A DNA stretch of 64,000 nt from Sphingomonas carotinifaciens (GTDB taxonomy: Bacteria > Pseudomonadota > Alphaproteobacteria > Sphingomonadales > Sphingomonadaceae). Positions 1 to 9,771 of the stretch are shown piece after piece (position 1 is the stretch's first letter; every line of letters starts with the position of its first letter). Under the pieces are notes generated by a model that ran no database searches, had not been told where the DNA came from, and worked only from the letters and a program-made list of their open reading frames with translations. Location of the stretch: assembly GCF_009789535.1 (NCBI RefSeq), contig NZ_WSUT01000005.1:1-64000 (forward strand), in the 5' to 3' direction. A program made the position numbers and the translations under genes.

Positions 1-1175
1 TCGGCAACAACACGCCGATCTTCTTCGTGCGCGATCCCTACAAGTTCCCGGACTTCATCCGCACCCAGAAGCGCCATCCGCGCACCAACCTGCGCTCGCC
101 GACCGCGATGTGGGATTTCTGGTCGCTCTGCCCTGAGTCCGTTCATCAGGTGACGATCCTGATGTCCGATCGCGGCCTGCCGATCGGCCCGCAATATATG
201 AACGGCTATGGCAGCCACACCTTCTCCTTCTGGAACGACGCGGGCGAGCGCTACTGGTGCAAGTTCCACTTCAAGACCCAGCAGGGCCACAAATTCTACA
301 CGAACGAGGAAGCCGCCGAGATCATCGGCAAGAGCCGCGAATCCTATCAGGAGGAACTCTACGGCGCGATCCATGAGGGCCGCTTCCCGAAATGGACGAT
401 GTACGTCCAGGTCATGACGCAGGAGCAGGCGAACGAGACGTCGTACAACCCCTTCGACCTGACCAAGGTCTGGCCGCACGCCGATTTCCCGCTGATCGAG
501 GTCGGCGAGATCGAGTTGAACAAGAACCCGGAAAACTACTTCGCCCAGGTGGAGCAGGCCGCGTTCAGCCCGTCGAACGTCGTGCGCGGCATCGGCTTCT
601 CGCCGGACAAGATGCTGCAGGGCCGCATCTTCTCCTATGCCGATGCGCACCGCCACCGCCTCGGCGCGCATTACGAGGCACTGCCGGTCAACCAGCCCAA
701 GTCGCCCGTCGCGCATTACCACAAGGACGGCCTGCTCCGCTTCTTCGCGGACAACAACAATCCCGATGCCTATTACGAGCCGAACAGCTTCGACGGCCCG
801 GTGCAGGACCCGCGCTACAACGAGCCGCCGCTGGAGGTGCACGGCGTCGCCAAGCGGTGGGAGCAGCCGGTCGGCGATGACGATTTCGTCCAGCCCCGCG
901 CGCTCTACACCATGTTCGACGACGAGCAGAAGGGCCGCCTGTTCAAGAACATCGCCGCCGCGATGCATGGCATCCCGCAGTTCATCATCGACCGGCAGCT
1001 CGGCCACTTCGCCAAGGTCGACCCCTCCTATGCCGAGGGCGTCCGCAACGCGCTCGCCCATCTCGACAAGTCCGAGGAGGACCGCGAGACGCACAAGGAT
1101 GTCGACCGCATGGCGGTAAACGAACCGCACAAGAATACCGAGGCGGAGGCACCCAAGTTCGAGCCCGTGAAGTAA
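1..1175 (+). CDS. Catalase, heme-dependent (5' end outside window)
   Basis: The reading frame is open through the left edge ([12 protein letters not shown] is the first readable stretch), so the start codon and the N-terminal catalytic His region lie outside. The visible part matches the catalase core: the [13 protein letters not shown] stretch, the WDFW segment, and [14 protein letters not shown], which holds the R-x-F-x-Y heme-ligand tyrosine motif. The protein ends in a charged tail without the large extra C-terminal domain of big-subunit catalases, so it looks like a small-subunit monofunctional catalase that splits H2O2 to water and oxygen in the cytoplasm. A strong hairpin follows the stop codon. 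Family assignment is firm; the paralogue name is not assigned. Confidence 0.95.
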   Translation, partial: GNNTPIFFVRDPYKFPDFIRTQKRHPRTNLRSPTAMWDFWSLCPESVHQVTILMSDRGLPIGPQYMNGYGSHTFSFWNDAGERYWCKFHFKTQQGHKFYTNEEAAEIIGKSRESYQEELYGAIHEGRFPKWTMYVQVMTQEQANETSYNPFDLTKVWPHADFPLIEVGEIELNKNPENYFAQVEQAAFSPSNVVRGIGFSPDKMLQGRIFSYADAHRHRLGAHYEALPVNQPKSPVAHYHKDGLLRFFADNNNPDAYYEPNSFDGPVQDPRYNEPPLEVHGVAKRWEQPVGDDDFVQPRALYTMFDDEQKGRLFKNIAAAMHGIPQFIIDRQLGHFAKVDPSYAEGVRNALAHLDKSEEDRETHKDVDRMAVNEPHKNTEAEAPKFEPVK

Positions 1176-1203
1176 CTCCCTTGCTTCCCTGACGGGCCCG
1201 ATC

Positions 1204-1234
1204 GGCCGCCGGCGTTTCTCCCACGCCGGCGGCC
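1204..1234 (+). terminator. Perfect 12-bp hairpin after catalase gene
   Basis: GGCCGCCGGCGT pairs perfectly with ACGCCGGCGGCC around a 7-nt loop, 28 nt after the catalase stop. There is no clear T tract, so a rho-independent role is inferred from stem strength and position only. Confidence 0.6.
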
Positions 1235-1292
1235 ATTGTCATTGACGCGCCCGCTCTTTCCCTCGGCCGCGGCTGCGTCTAGCAAGGTGCCC

Positions 1293-2618
1293 ATGCGCAA
1301 ACACATCCTGATCGTGCTCGGCCTGTTGCTCCTTGTCGGGGCCGGCATCGTCACCTGGCTCGCCTGGCCGGACACCGCCCAACTGCCGGTCGATCAGGTC
1401 GTCGGCCGTCAACCGACCATCACCGCACCGCGCCAGCAGACCATTCCCACGGTCAAGGTCGCCAAGGCAGTCGGCTGGCAGGCGGGTGCCAAGCCCAGCG
1501 TCGCGCCCGGCCTGCGGATCGAGGAATTTGCCGGCGGGCTCGATCATCCCCGCTGGCTCTACCGCCTGCCCAATGGCGACGTGCTGGTGGCCGAGACGAA
1601 TTCGCCGCCGCGCGAGGGCGGCGGCGTCGTGCAAAAGGTGATGAACGTCCTGCTCGGCCGCGCCGGTGCCGGCGTTCCCTCCGCCAACCGCATCACCCTG
1701 CTGCGCGACGCCAATGGCGACGGCCGCGTCGATACCCGCACCGCCTTCATGACCGGGCTCAACTCGCCCTTCGGCATGACGCTGTTCGAGGGGCAGCTAT
1801 ATGTCGCCAACACCGATGCCCTGGTCCGCGTACCCTATACCGAGGGCGCGACCCGCATCACCGCCAAGCCCGAACTGGTCATCAAGCTGAACCCCGGCGG
1901 CAATCACTGGGCGCGCAACGTCATCCCCTCGGGTGACGGCCGCACCCTGTTCGTCAGCGTCGGCTCGGCCAGCAATATCGCGGAAGGCGGCATGGAGGCG
2001 GAGAAGTACCGCGCCAACATCCTCCAGATCTGGCCCGCCGACAAGAACTGGCGGATCTATGCCGCGGGCCTGCGCAACCCGAACGGCATGGCGCTCAACC
2101 CCACCAATGGCCGGCTCTGGACCGTGGTCAACGAGCGCGACATGCTCGGGTCCGATCTCGCCCCCGATTACCTGACCCAGGTCGAGTTTGGCGACCATTT
2201 CGGCTGGCCCTGGTATTATTGGGGCGGCTATCCCGACACCCGCGTCGAGCCCGCCTATCCGCAGCTTCAGCAATATTCGAAGCGTCCCGATTACGCGCTC
2301 GGCCCCCATGTCGCGGCCCTCGGCCTCACCTTCGCAAACGAAGCGAAACTGGGCAGCCGCTTCGGCAACGGCGTGTTCATCGGCGAACATGGCTCGTGGA
2401 ACCGCAAGCCGGTGTCGGGCTACAAGGTGGTCTATATCCCCTTCGGCGCCAACGGCTTCCCGGTGGCGGGCGCCAAGCCGTTCGATGTGGTCGGCGGCTT
2501 CCTGAACGCCGATGGCGATGCACAGGGCCGCCCGGTCGGCGTCATCATCGACAAGACCGGCGCCCTGCTGGTCGCCGACGATGTCGGCAACAAGATCTGG
2601 CGCGTCACCGCCCGGTAA
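1293..2618 (+). CDS. Sorbosone dehydrogenase-like (PQQ-type beta-propeller) membrane-anchored protein
   Basis: About 441 aa. The start at 1293 is preferred over the frame's earlier GTG because AAGGTG lies 4 nt upstream and the protein then opens with a signal anchor (MRKHILIVLGLLLLVGAG). The mature part resembles the soluble-glucose/sorbosone dehydrogenase beta-propeller family: LDHPRWLYRLPNGDVLVAET, a DANGDGRVD loop, GNHWARN, the AAGLRNPNGMA blade motif and the C-terminal GEHGSWNR. Relatives oxidise sugars in the periplasm with PQQ. Whether this one binds PQQ, and its substrate, cannot be judged from sequence alone. It stands alone between catalase and a structured intergenic element. Confidence 0.8.
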   Translation: MRKHILIVLGLLLLVGAGIVTWLAWPDTAQLPVDQVVGRQPTITAPRQQTIPTVKVAKAVGWQAGAKPSVAPGLRIEEFAGGLDHPRWLYRLPNGDVLVAETNSPPREGGGVVQKVMNVLLGRAGAGVPSANRITLLRDANGDGRVDTRTAFMTGLNSPFGMTLFEGQLYVANTDALVRVPYTEGATRITAKPELVIKLNPGGNHWARNVIPSGDGRTLFVSVGSASNIAEGGMEAEKYRANILQIWPADKNWRIYAAGLRNPNGMALNPTNGRLWTVVNERDMLGSDLAPDYLTQVEFGDHFGWPWYYWGGYPDTRVEPAYPQLQQYSKRPDYALGPHVAALGLTFANEAKLGSRFGNGVFIGEHGSWNRKPVSGYKVVYIPFGANGFPVAGAKPFDVVGGFLNADGDAQGRPVGVIIDKTGALLVADDVGNKIWRVTAR

Positions 2619-2629
2619 ATCCAAACCCT

Positions 2630-2740
2630 CTCCCCTCCGGGGAGCATCAGGTGAACAGCGCCCCGCGCTGTTTAGTCCATGCCGGGGGCATGGACGACCT
2701 GATGCTGGAGGGGCCCGCTGCCAAAGCAGCGGGAGGGTTA
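2630..2740. repeat. Palindromic intergenic element folding as a three-way junction
   Basis: CTCCCC/GGGGAG (2630-2635/2639-2644) opens the element. An outer stem CCCCTCC + GCATCAGGT (2632-2638, 2644-2652) pairs with ACCTGATGC + GGAGGGG (2697-2705, 2707-2713). It encloses two hairpins: AACAGCG/CGCTGTT (2654-2660/2666-2672) and GTCCATGCC/GGCATGGAC (2675-2683/2687-2695). A further stem CCCGCTGC/GCAGCGGG (2714-2721/2726-2733) follows. The ends (ccctctccc... and ...gggttagggg) resemble the intergenic repeats near 28.1, 28.6 and 35.6 kb. Confidence 0.7.
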
Positions 2741-2784
2741 GGGGCAGCCCAGCAGCGCAACGCCGCGCGAGCCCCACCCGCCCC

Positions 2785-3087
2785 CTACTTCAGCAGCTTG
2801 GGCCCCTCCCGCTGGATTGCCTCCTGGATCTTCCCCGCAAACAGCGCCAGGAAGCCGGGCAGGTTCACCACCGCATGCACCTTGTCCTCGAACACCGTCG
2901 CCTCCGCCTCGATCGCCTGGCCCATCGCCTGCACGGTGAACAGCATCCTGTCCCCCTCCCAGCGATGCACGACCTGCGCCCCGCCGGGGATCAGCCGCCC
3001 GATCTTGCCGACCCCGCCATCCAGTCGCGCCCGCACGCCCGCCTTGCCCAACTTGTGCGGGATATCCATCGTGATCGGTGCGCTCAT
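2785..3087 (-). CDS. Polyhydroxyalkanoic acid system family protein
   Basis: A 100-aa protein starting MSAPITMDIPHKLGKA, with AAGGAG placed 9 nt before the ATG. The HKLGKAGVRARL start, the central VVHRWEGDRMLFTVQAMGQ and the FLALFAGKIQEAIQREG end match the small PHA granule/regulation family (PF09650 type). The exact role of that family, usually linked to polyhydroxyalkanoate synthesis or granules, is not well defined. No other PHA gene is adjacent; a PHB-depolymerase-type esterase is encoded 5 kb away. The gene is divergent from lnt, so the roughly 95-bp gap may carry both promoters. Confidence 0.75.
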   Translation of the reverse strand: MSAPITMDIPHKLGKAGVRARLDGGVGKIGRLIPGGAQVVHRWEGDRMLFTVQAMGQAIEAEATVFEDKVHAVVNLPGFLALFAGKIQEAIQREGPKLLK

Positions 3088-3181
3088 GCCTTGGTCTCCT
3101 TGGTAGCGGGATAATGGACGTGAAAAGCGGGCCGGAACGGGCACGGCGTCATCGCCGCCAAGCTAGGTACGGCCCACCCGC

Positions 3182-4774
3182 TTGGCGAGTCCCCCATCTA
3201 CCCGATTGCCCCTGCCCCGCCCGCGCCATATCGCAGACCGCGTGACCCGTTCTCCCGCCCTGCTCGCCCTCATCCTCGGTGCCGTTGCCGCCTGCGGCTT
3301 CGCGCCCCTTCATCTCTGGCCGCTCACCCTTGTGGCGCTGGCGGGCTGGATGCTGCTCATCCACCGTGCGCCGACGCTGCGCACCGCGCTGTGGCAGGGC
3401 TGGCTGTTCGGGCTCGGCCATTTCACCATCAACAACAACTGGTTTCAGCACGCCTTCGATTTTCAGGACAAGATGCCGCCCGTGCTGGGGTATTTTGCGT
3501 CCGTCGCCCTTGCCCTCTATCTCGGCATCTTCCCCATGGCTGCCGCCGGCATCGCCTGGCGCGCCCGCCGAACGGACACCGGGCCGGACGCTCCCTTCGT
3601 CCTCGTCTTCGCCGCCGCCTGGATCGCCACCGAATATCTCCGCGCCACCCTCCTCACCGGCTATGCCTGGGACCCGCTGGCGGTCCTCTGGCTGCCCGTG
3701 ATCGGCGTCGCCCGGATCAGCGCGCTGGTCGGCACCTATGCCTTGTCCGGGCTGACGATCGTCGCCGCCGGCGCGCTGCTGCTCGCCGTCCGGCGCCGCT
3801 GGACGCTTCCCGCGATCGCCGCCGCCACCTTCGCGCTCGCCGCCGCCTCCGCCCCCTTCACCCACGCGCCGCCCCCCGCCCCCGGCACCCCCCGCATCCG
3901 CGTCGTCCAACCCAATATTGGCAACGACCTGCGCACCGCCGATGCCGGCGATTACACCCTCGACGCGCTCATCGCCGGGTCGGGCCGCCCCGGCACGGTA
4001 CCCCGCCTGATCGTCTGGCCGGAAGGGCTGCTCCAGCAGTTGCTGGAAAACGGCTATCCCGCCTATGTCTACGATCGCCGCTGGCCGGTCGACACCCGCC
4101 GCCGCATCGCCAACATCCTGGGCCCGCGCGACATGGTGATGACCAACGCCACCACGCTGACCTTCGATGCGCGCGGCGATATCGACGGTGCCGGCAACTC
4201 GGTGCTCGCCATCACGCCGGAGGCACGGATCGCCGGCCGGTACGACAAGGCGCATCTCGTGCCCTTTGGCGAATATCTGCCCTGGTCCTCGCTGCTGACC
4301 CCGCTTGGCCTCGCGCGCCTCGTCCCCGGCGATATCGACTTCGTACCCGGTCGCGGCCCGGCATCGCTCAACTGGCCCGCTTACGGCGCCATCGGCATCC
4401 AGGTCTGTTACGAGATCATCTTCTCCGGCGAGGTCGTCGACCGCGCCCATCGCCCGCGCCTGATCTTCAACCCCTCCAATGACGCCTGGTACGGCCGCTG
4501 GGGCCCGCCCCAGTTCCTGGCGCAGGCGCAGTTGCGCGCCATCGAGGAGGGATTGCCCGTGGTCCGCGCCACCCCGACCGGCATCTCGGCGATCATCGCC
4601 GCAGACGGCCGCGTCGTCGCCCGCATTCCCCATGAGAAGGCAGGCGCGGTAGAGGCGCCGATCCCCCCCGCCCTGCCGCCGACACTCTTTGCCCGGCTGG
4701 GCAACCTCCTGGCCGCGCTGGTCGCCATCGCGCTGTTCGCCATCGCCGTTGCCATCCGCCGCCGCGGTCGTTAG
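3182..4774 (+). CDS. lnt: Apolipoprotein N-acyltransferase
   Basis: A 530-aa integral inner-membrane enzyme that adds the third acyl chain to diacylated lipoproteins. About seven or eight hydrophobic segments fill residues 20-220, including the FGLGHF and NNNWF stretch typical of Lnt. The periplasmic nitrilase-like domain (about 235-490) shows the Glu-Lys-Cys triad in WPEG, YDKAHLVPFGEY and QVCYEIIF, and a last membrane helix ends the protein. The TTG start at 3182 has no convincing Shine-Dalgarno; GTG at 3242 is an alternative just before the first helix. lspA in the same pathway lies at the far end of the window. metK follows 42 nt downstream. Confidence 0.93.
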   Translation: MASPPSTRLPLPRPRHIADRVTRSPALLALILGAVAACGFAPLHLWPLTLVALAGWMLLIHRAPTLRTALWQGWLFGLGHFTINNNWFQHAFDFQDKMPPVLGYFASVALALYLGIFPMAAAGIAWRARRTDTGPDAPFVLVFAAAWIATEYLRATLLTGYAWDPLAVLWLPVIGVARISALVGTYALSGLTIVAAGALLLAVRRRWTLPAIAAATFALAAASAPFTHAPPPAPGTPRIRVVQPNIGNDLRTADAGDYTLDALIAGSGRPGTVPRLIVWPEGLLQQLLENGYPAYVYDRRWPVDTRRRIANILGPRDMVMTNATTLTFDARGDIDGAGNSVLAITPEARIAGRYDKAHLVPFGEYLPWSSLLTPLGLARLVPGDIDFVPGRGPASLNWPAYGAIGIQVCYEIIFSGEVVDRAHRPRLIFNPSNDAWYGRWGPPQFLAQAQLRAIEEGLPVVRATPTGISAIIAADGRVVARIPHEKAGAVEAPIPPALPPTLFARLGNLLAALVAIALFAIAVAIRRRGR

Positions 4775-4780
4775 ACGCAC

Positions 4781-4800
4781 ATATAAAGCTATCTTTATAT
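4781..4800. promoter_or_regulatory. AT-rich 8-4-8 palindrome before metK, candidate SahR/SamR-type operator
   Basis: ATATAAAG (4781-4788) and CTTTATAT (4793-4800) form a perfect inverted repeat around CTAT. It stands out in very GC-rich sequence and sits 17 nt before the preferred metK start. ArsR-family regulators of the S-adenosylmethionine/homocysteine cycle in proteobacteria use AT-rich palindromes of this look. Assignment to that regulator type is inference from position and shape. Confidence 0.55.
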
Positions 4801-4816
4801 CCTTATGAGGACGGGT

Positions 4817-6019
<1,203 letters not shown>

Positions 6020-6043
6020 TCCACGGTCCCCGACCGCTGAACC

Positions 6044-6079
6044 AAAGGGCTCCGACCGCCAGCCGGTCGGGGCCCTTTT
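6044..6079 (+). terminator. Rho-independent terminator of metK
   Basis: AAAGGGC-T-CCGACCG pairs with CCGGTCGG-GGCCCTTTT around a short loop, ending in a TTTT run, 25 nt after the metK stop. It lies before the convergent PAP2 gene. Confidence 0.85.
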
Positions 6080-6101
6080 GCTATCCGGTCATTTGGCCCG
6101 G

Positions 6102-6707
6102 TCATTTGGCGATGCGCCGCCAGATCCTCGGCGCCCACCGGTCGACGATCAGCCGCGCTGCCCGTTCCGACACCCAGCCGATCGCGCCGCCGACCACGAC
6201 ATCGCTGACATAATGCGTACCCCGCGGCGGTTGCAGGGCGGCGACGACCCCGGCGGCACCCTGCGTCGCCAGCCCCGCCAGCGGCGCGTCGCGGGCAACC
6301 GCGTTGGCCACGGCGACGGCGCCCGCCGTATGCCCCGACGGAAAGGAGTTGAGCGGCGGCGTATCCTTCTTGCCCGGCTCGAAGACCGGCTTGCCAATCT
6401 TTTCCGCATGGTTCGGCCGCGCCCGGACCACGCTGCGCTTCACTGCGCTCTTGATGCCCGTCGCGATCAGATGCGCGGTCAGCATGCGCGCGCCCGTCCG
6501 CGCCAGCATCGACCGCCGCAGCACGACGCCGGCCACCAGGGTCACGGCGGAGATCGCGATCAACGGCGGCTGATCCGCAATCTCGCTGGCGCCCCCCGCC
6601 ACCCGCACCAACAGGGTATCGCGGTTTTGCGCCACATCGTGCGTCGCCTCGGTATCCGCCTTCAGCAGCGCCTTGCCCGCCTTCTTGGCATCCTTCTTCT
6701 TGCCCAT
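6102..6707 (-). CDS. PAP2-family phosphatase
   Basis: About 201 aa from MGKKKDAKKAGK; an upstream in-frame ATG is less likely because it runs into the trmB side. All three PAP2 acid-phosphatase motifs are present: KRSVVRARP (K-x6-R-P), FPSGHT (P-S-G-H) and RGTHYVSD (x-R-x5-H-x3-D). Several hydrophobic segments make it a membrane protein. Such enzymes remove phosphate from lipids such as undecaprenyl pyrophosphate or phosphatidate; the substrate here is unknown. The very basic N-terminal 15 residues probably face the cytoplasm. Divergent from trmB. Confidence 0.88.
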   Translation of the reverse strand: MGKKKDAKKAGKALLKADTEATHDVAQNRDTLLVRVAGGASEIADQPPLIAISAVTLVAGVVLRRSMLARTGARMLTAHLIATGIKSAVKRSVVRARPNHAEKIGKPVFEPGKKDTPPLNSFPSGHTAGAVAVANAVARDAPLAGLATQGAAGVVAALQPPRGTHYVSDVVVGGAIGWVSERAARLIVDRWAPRIWRRIAK

Positions 6708-6814
6708 CGCCGTCCTTCCCGGTGCTGATCGCCGCCCGTCACTGTCCGATCGGCGATGCAACCGCCGGTGCGGCCACTTTGCTCCGGCGCATCATCGGAT
6801 TAAGGGCGGCGGCC

Positions 6815-7495
6815 ATGAACGATCCCGTTGCCATCCGCCGCCTGTATGGCCGCCGCCAAGGCCACAAGCTTCGCCAGGGCCAGGCCGCCCTGGTCGAGGA
6901 AACCCTGCCCACCTTCAGCGTGCCCGAAACCGGCCCCATCGACGCGCAAACGCTGTTCGGCGACGATCGCCCGCTGCAACTGGAGATCGGTTTCGGGGCA
7001 GGCGAGCATCTCGCTGGACAGGCCGAGGCGGCGCCCGCCGCCGGCTTCATCGGCTGCGAACCCTTCCTGAACGGCGTCGTCGGCGCCCTCGGCCATATTC
7101 GCGACCGCGATCTCGCCAATGTCCGGCTGCACATGGGCGACGCGCTGGAGGTGGTCGAGCGCCTGCCCGATGCCAGCCTGGAGCGTGTTTACCTCCTCCA
7201 CCCCGATCCCTGGCGCAAGGCGCGCCACGCCAAGCGGCGGATGATGAACCACGGCCCGCTCGACGCGATCGCCGCCAAGCTTAAACCCGGCGGCGAGTTC
7301 CGCCTCGGCACCGACGATCCCACCTATTGCCGCTGGTCGATGATGGTGATGAACGCGCGCACCGACTTCGTCTGGCAGGCGCAGACCCCGCGCGACTTCC
7401 TTGAGCGGCCCGCCGACTGGCCGGAAACCCGCTACGAGCGCAAGGCCCGCCGCCAGGGTCACGAGGTCTGGTATTTCCGGTATATCCGCCGCTGA
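6815..7495 (+). CDS. trmB: tRNA (guanine-N7-)-methyltransferase
   Basis: 226 aa starting MNDPVAIRRLYGRRQGHKL, a start typical of TrmB, with AAGGGCGG just upstream. It methylates G46 of tRNAs using SAM. Visible features: the SAM-binding LEIGFGAGEH loop (about residue 57), the IGCEPF acidic strand end, the HPDPWRKARHAKRRM catalytic/tRNA-binding motif, and GTDDPTYCRW near the C-terminus. It ends before a hairpin that separates it from the convergent small gene. The gene is divergent from the PAP2 gene. Confidence 0.96.
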   Translation: MNDPVAIRRLYGRRQGHKLRQGQAALVEETLPTFSVPETGPIDAQTLFGDDRPLQLEIGFGAGEHLAGQAEAAPAAGFIGCEPFLNGVVGALGHIRDRDLANVRLHMGDALEVVERLPDASLERVYLLHPDPWRKARHAKRRMMNHGPLDAIAAKLKPGGEFRLGTDDPTYCRWSMMVMNARTDFVWQAQTPRDFLERPADWPETRYERKARRQGHEVWYFRYIRR

Positions 7496-7505
7496 TCCAG
7501 CGGTC

Positions 7506-7547
7506 CGGGAGGGGGCACCGCGACACGCGCGGTGATCGCCCCTCCCG
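7506..7547. terminator. Hairpin between trmB and convergent small gene
   Basis: CGGGAGGGG (7506-7514) pairs with CCCCTCCCG (7539-7547), with an inner ACCGCG/CGCGGT stem. It sits between two convergent genes and could stop transcription from either side. Confidence 0.6.
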
Positions 7548-7556
7548 AATATTCCC

Positions 7557-7781
7557 CTACTGCACCGTCGAGTCGGCGATGGCCGGCTCGGCCATTCTGG
7601 CGGCTCGACGCTCCGCATCGCGGCGCGTGTCCGAACGTGTATCGGCCTGCCGCAACTGCTGTTTTTCGGCCTGCTTTTCCTCCAGCATCCCGAGCGAGAT
7701 CGCGCCGCCCAAAGCGGTCAGGCCGCAAATGCCGGTAATGATGTTGATGCCGCGCAGGCCCTTCTTGCCTCGATCCGTCAT
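7557..7781 (-). CDS. Small single-pass membrane protein, unknown function
   Basis: 74 aa, start MTDRGKKGLRGI with GGGAGG 6 nt upstream. One hydrophobic segment (about residues 11-32, INIITGICGLTALGGAISLG) is followed by a highly charged Gln/Arg/Glu/Ala tail likely to be helical (EEKQAEKQQLRQADTRSD). The basic N-terminus predicts an N-in orientation with a periplasmic or cytoplasm-facing charged tail depending on insertion. I do not recognise a family. The start codon and Shine-Dalgarno support a real gene. Confidence 0.6.
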   Translation of the reverse strand: MTDRGKKGLRGINIITGICGLTALGGAISLGMLEEKQAEKQQLRQADTRSDTRRDAERRAARMAEPAIADSTVQ

Positions 7782-8027
7782 GCGTCGCCTCCCATTGTCC
7801 GATCCGGCCGCATGGTAACCACGCGAAAAAACCCGTTGGTGCACCTAACCATCTAACATCGATCAATATCCCCTGATCGGCCCGGTAAACTGCACGGCTA
7901 TCGTCCCGGTCACCGCCACTGGCCGCCCACACCGTTGCAAAAGCCCACCCGCGCCCCATCTCTTGTGCAGTGCAGCAAGGTCGCATAGGCCATCCCTGTG
8001 CCATGGCTCTTGATGAGGACGCGGCCG

Positions 8028-9152
8028 ATGCGAAAGATTTCCGATACGGTTGGCCGGCTCGCCGCACTGCGCGGCGCCGGTGCGATGAACACGGGGCTGG
8101 CGCCCGACAGCAGCCGCCTGACGAGGCTGGATGCGTTCGGCTCCAACCCCGGCGCGCTGCACGGCTATGTCCACATTCCCGCCGCGCTCGCCCCCGATGC
8201 CCCGCTCGTCGTCGTCCTGCACGGCTGCACCCAGACCGCCGCGGGCTATGATCTGGGTGCCGGCTGGTCGGACATGGCCGACCGCTACGGTTTCGCGGTG
8301 CTGTTTCCGGAGCAGCAGCGGCAGAACAACCCCAATCTCTGCTTCAACTGGTTCAATCCCGAAGACAGCCGGCACGGCACCGGCGAGGCGCTGTCGATCC
8401 GCCAGATGATCGCCGCGGTCACCGCCCGGCATGCGATCGATCCGGCGCGCGTCTTCGTCACCGGCCTGTCCGCCGGCGGGGCGATGGCCTCGGTCATGCT
8501 GGCGACCTATCCGGAGGTGTTCGCCGGCGGTGCGATCATCGCCGGCCTGCCCTATGGTAGCGCGACCACCATGCCGCAGGCGTTCGACCGCATGCGCGGC
8601 CACGGCATCCCCGGTGAGGACGCGCTGGCCGCACTGGTGCGCGACGCCTCCGACCATGACGGTCCCTGGCCCACCATCTCGATCTGGCACGGCAGCGGGG
8701 ATGCGACCGTCGCCCCCTCCAATGCCGATGCGATCATCCGCCAATGGCGCTCGCTCCACGGGGCCAATGCGCGACCCGATCGGCAGGAGACGGTGGACGG
8801 GTATCCCCGCCGCGTGTGGCACGACGCATCGGGCTGGCCGGTGATCGAGGAATACAGCATCACCGGCATGGGCCACGGCACCCCGCTCGCCGTCGCGGGC
8901 GACGATCGCTGCGGACAGGCCGGCGCCTATATGCTCGATGCCAGCATTTCCTCCACCCGCCATATCGGCCGCTTCTGGGGCCTGATCCCCGCCGACGACG
9001 TTCGCGAAAGCGCCGCCCCCCGCACGGCGGTGCTGGAGCGGATGCCGCCCCCCGCCCCCCGCACGGCCGAGCCCCCCGAACCAGCCGGCGCCAGCGCCAA
9101 TGTCGGCAAGGTGATCGAGGATGCCTTGCGCGCCGCCGGACTGATGCGATAA
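8028..9152 (+). CDS. PHB depolymerase-type esterase (alpha/beta hydrolase)
   Basis: 374 aa from MRKISDTVGRLAALRG, with GAGGA 8 nt before the ATG. It belongs to the PHB-depolymerase/feruloyl-esterase-like alpha/beta hydrolases: VVLHGCTQTAAGYD oxyanion region, lipase box GLSAGGAM with the nucleophile Ser, acid residue in WHGSGDATV, and His in GMGHGTP. It cleaves ester bonds, perhaps of polyhydroxybutyrate or another polyester. There is no clear signal peptide, so an intracellular role is possible, though the family is often secreted. The C-terminal 50 residues are Pro/Ala rich. Confidence 0.88.
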   Translation: MRKISDTVGRLAALRGAGAMNTGLAPDSSRLTRLDAFGSNPGALHGYVHIPAALAPDAPLVVVLHGCTQTAAGYDLGAGWSDMADRYGFAVLFPEQQRQNNPNLCFNWFNPEDSRHGTGEALSIRQMIAAVTARHAIDPARVFVTGLSAGGAMASVMLATYPEVFAGGAIIAGLPYGSATTMPQAFDRMRGHGIPGEDALAALVRDASDHDGPWPTISIWHGSGDATVAPSNADAIIRQWRSLHGANARPDRQETVDGYPRRVWHDASGWPVIEEYSITGMGHGTPLAVAGDDRCGQAGAYMLDASISSTRHIGRFWGLIPADDVRESAAPRTAVLERMPPPAPRTAEPPEPAGASANVGKVIEDALRAAGLMR

Positions 9153-9224
9153 CGGCGGTCCGGATACCGGCCCCCGCCCCTGCGGCGACTGGGCGGCCGG
9201 GCCACCGGATCCGGAGCAGCAGAA

Positions 9225-9674
9225 TTGGTCGACAAGAGCTGGGGCGTGCCCGCCGCCTCGCCGGGCTTTCGCATCAGGACGAACGCCAGCCCGGAGGACC
9301 GCGCCGCCGAGCGCGCCAGGGCCCGCGAAGCCCGCGCGCAGGACCGCGTCGACCTGATGGCGCAGCGCCTCGAAGCGCGCGCCGCCAGTCGCCAGGCTGA
9401 TATCGCCGCGCGCGAACAAGCCCGCGAGGCGCGCCGCGAACAGGAACAGGCACTCGCCGCCCGCGATCCGCATGCCGCCGCGGCCAGCCGTCGCCGTTCC
9501 TCGGGCCGCAAGGATGTCGTGCGCGAACAGCGCGACACGCGAAACTATACGGTCACCGCCGATCCCGATCGAGTCCGCGACATGGTGAAGCGCGGCGCCA
9601 CCATATCCGGCCTCGCCGATGTGCTGGGCATCACCTCGGCAGAGGTCGAACGTATCCTCGCCGACGCGGGCTGA
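9225..9674 (+). CDS. Ala/Arg-rich coiled-coil protein with C-terminal helix-turn-helix-like segment
   Basis: 149 aa from a TTG start with GGAG 8 nt upstream. Residues 25-80 are a charged Ala/Arg/Glu/Gln run with coiled-coil character. The last 40 residues (DPDRVRDMVKRGATISGLADVLGITSAEVERILADAG) read like a small DNA-binding helix-turn-helix. No family name is recognised. The gene follows the esterase after 72 nt in the same direction and may be co-transcribed. The frame could in principle be a GC-rich artefact, but the C-terminal composition looks protein-like. Confidence 0.55.
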   Translation: MVDKSWGVPAASPGFRIRTNASPEDRAAERARAREARAQDRVDLMAQRLEARAASRQADIAAREQAREARREQEQALAARDPHAAAASRRRSSGRKDVVREQRDTRNYTVTADPDRVRDMVKRGATISGLADVLGITSAEVERILADAG

Positions 9675-9768
9675 GCGGCTGTTTGGAAATTGGCGAAAGA
9701 GCCAATTTCGGGCGGAGCCAGCCCGCTGAATGCGTTCACAGCGCATTTCCAAACGGACTCTGAGCCGC
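9675..9768. repeat. Nested palindromic element with mutually exclusive stems
   Basis: GCGGCT...AGCCGC (9675-9680/9763-9768) and GTTTGGAAAT...ATTTCCAAAC (9681-9690/9745-9754) close the element. Inside, GAAATTGGC pairs with GCCAATTTC (9686-9694/9701-9709), using part of the same left arm, so the two folds compete. It lies between convergent genes. Confidence 0.65.
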
Positions 9769-9771
9769 CCG

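Noticed and set aside
4740..4816. SAM riboswitch before metK
   Set aside because: Only 30-42 nt separate lnt from metK, too short for a known SAM riboswitch; the sequence there is a simple palindrome.
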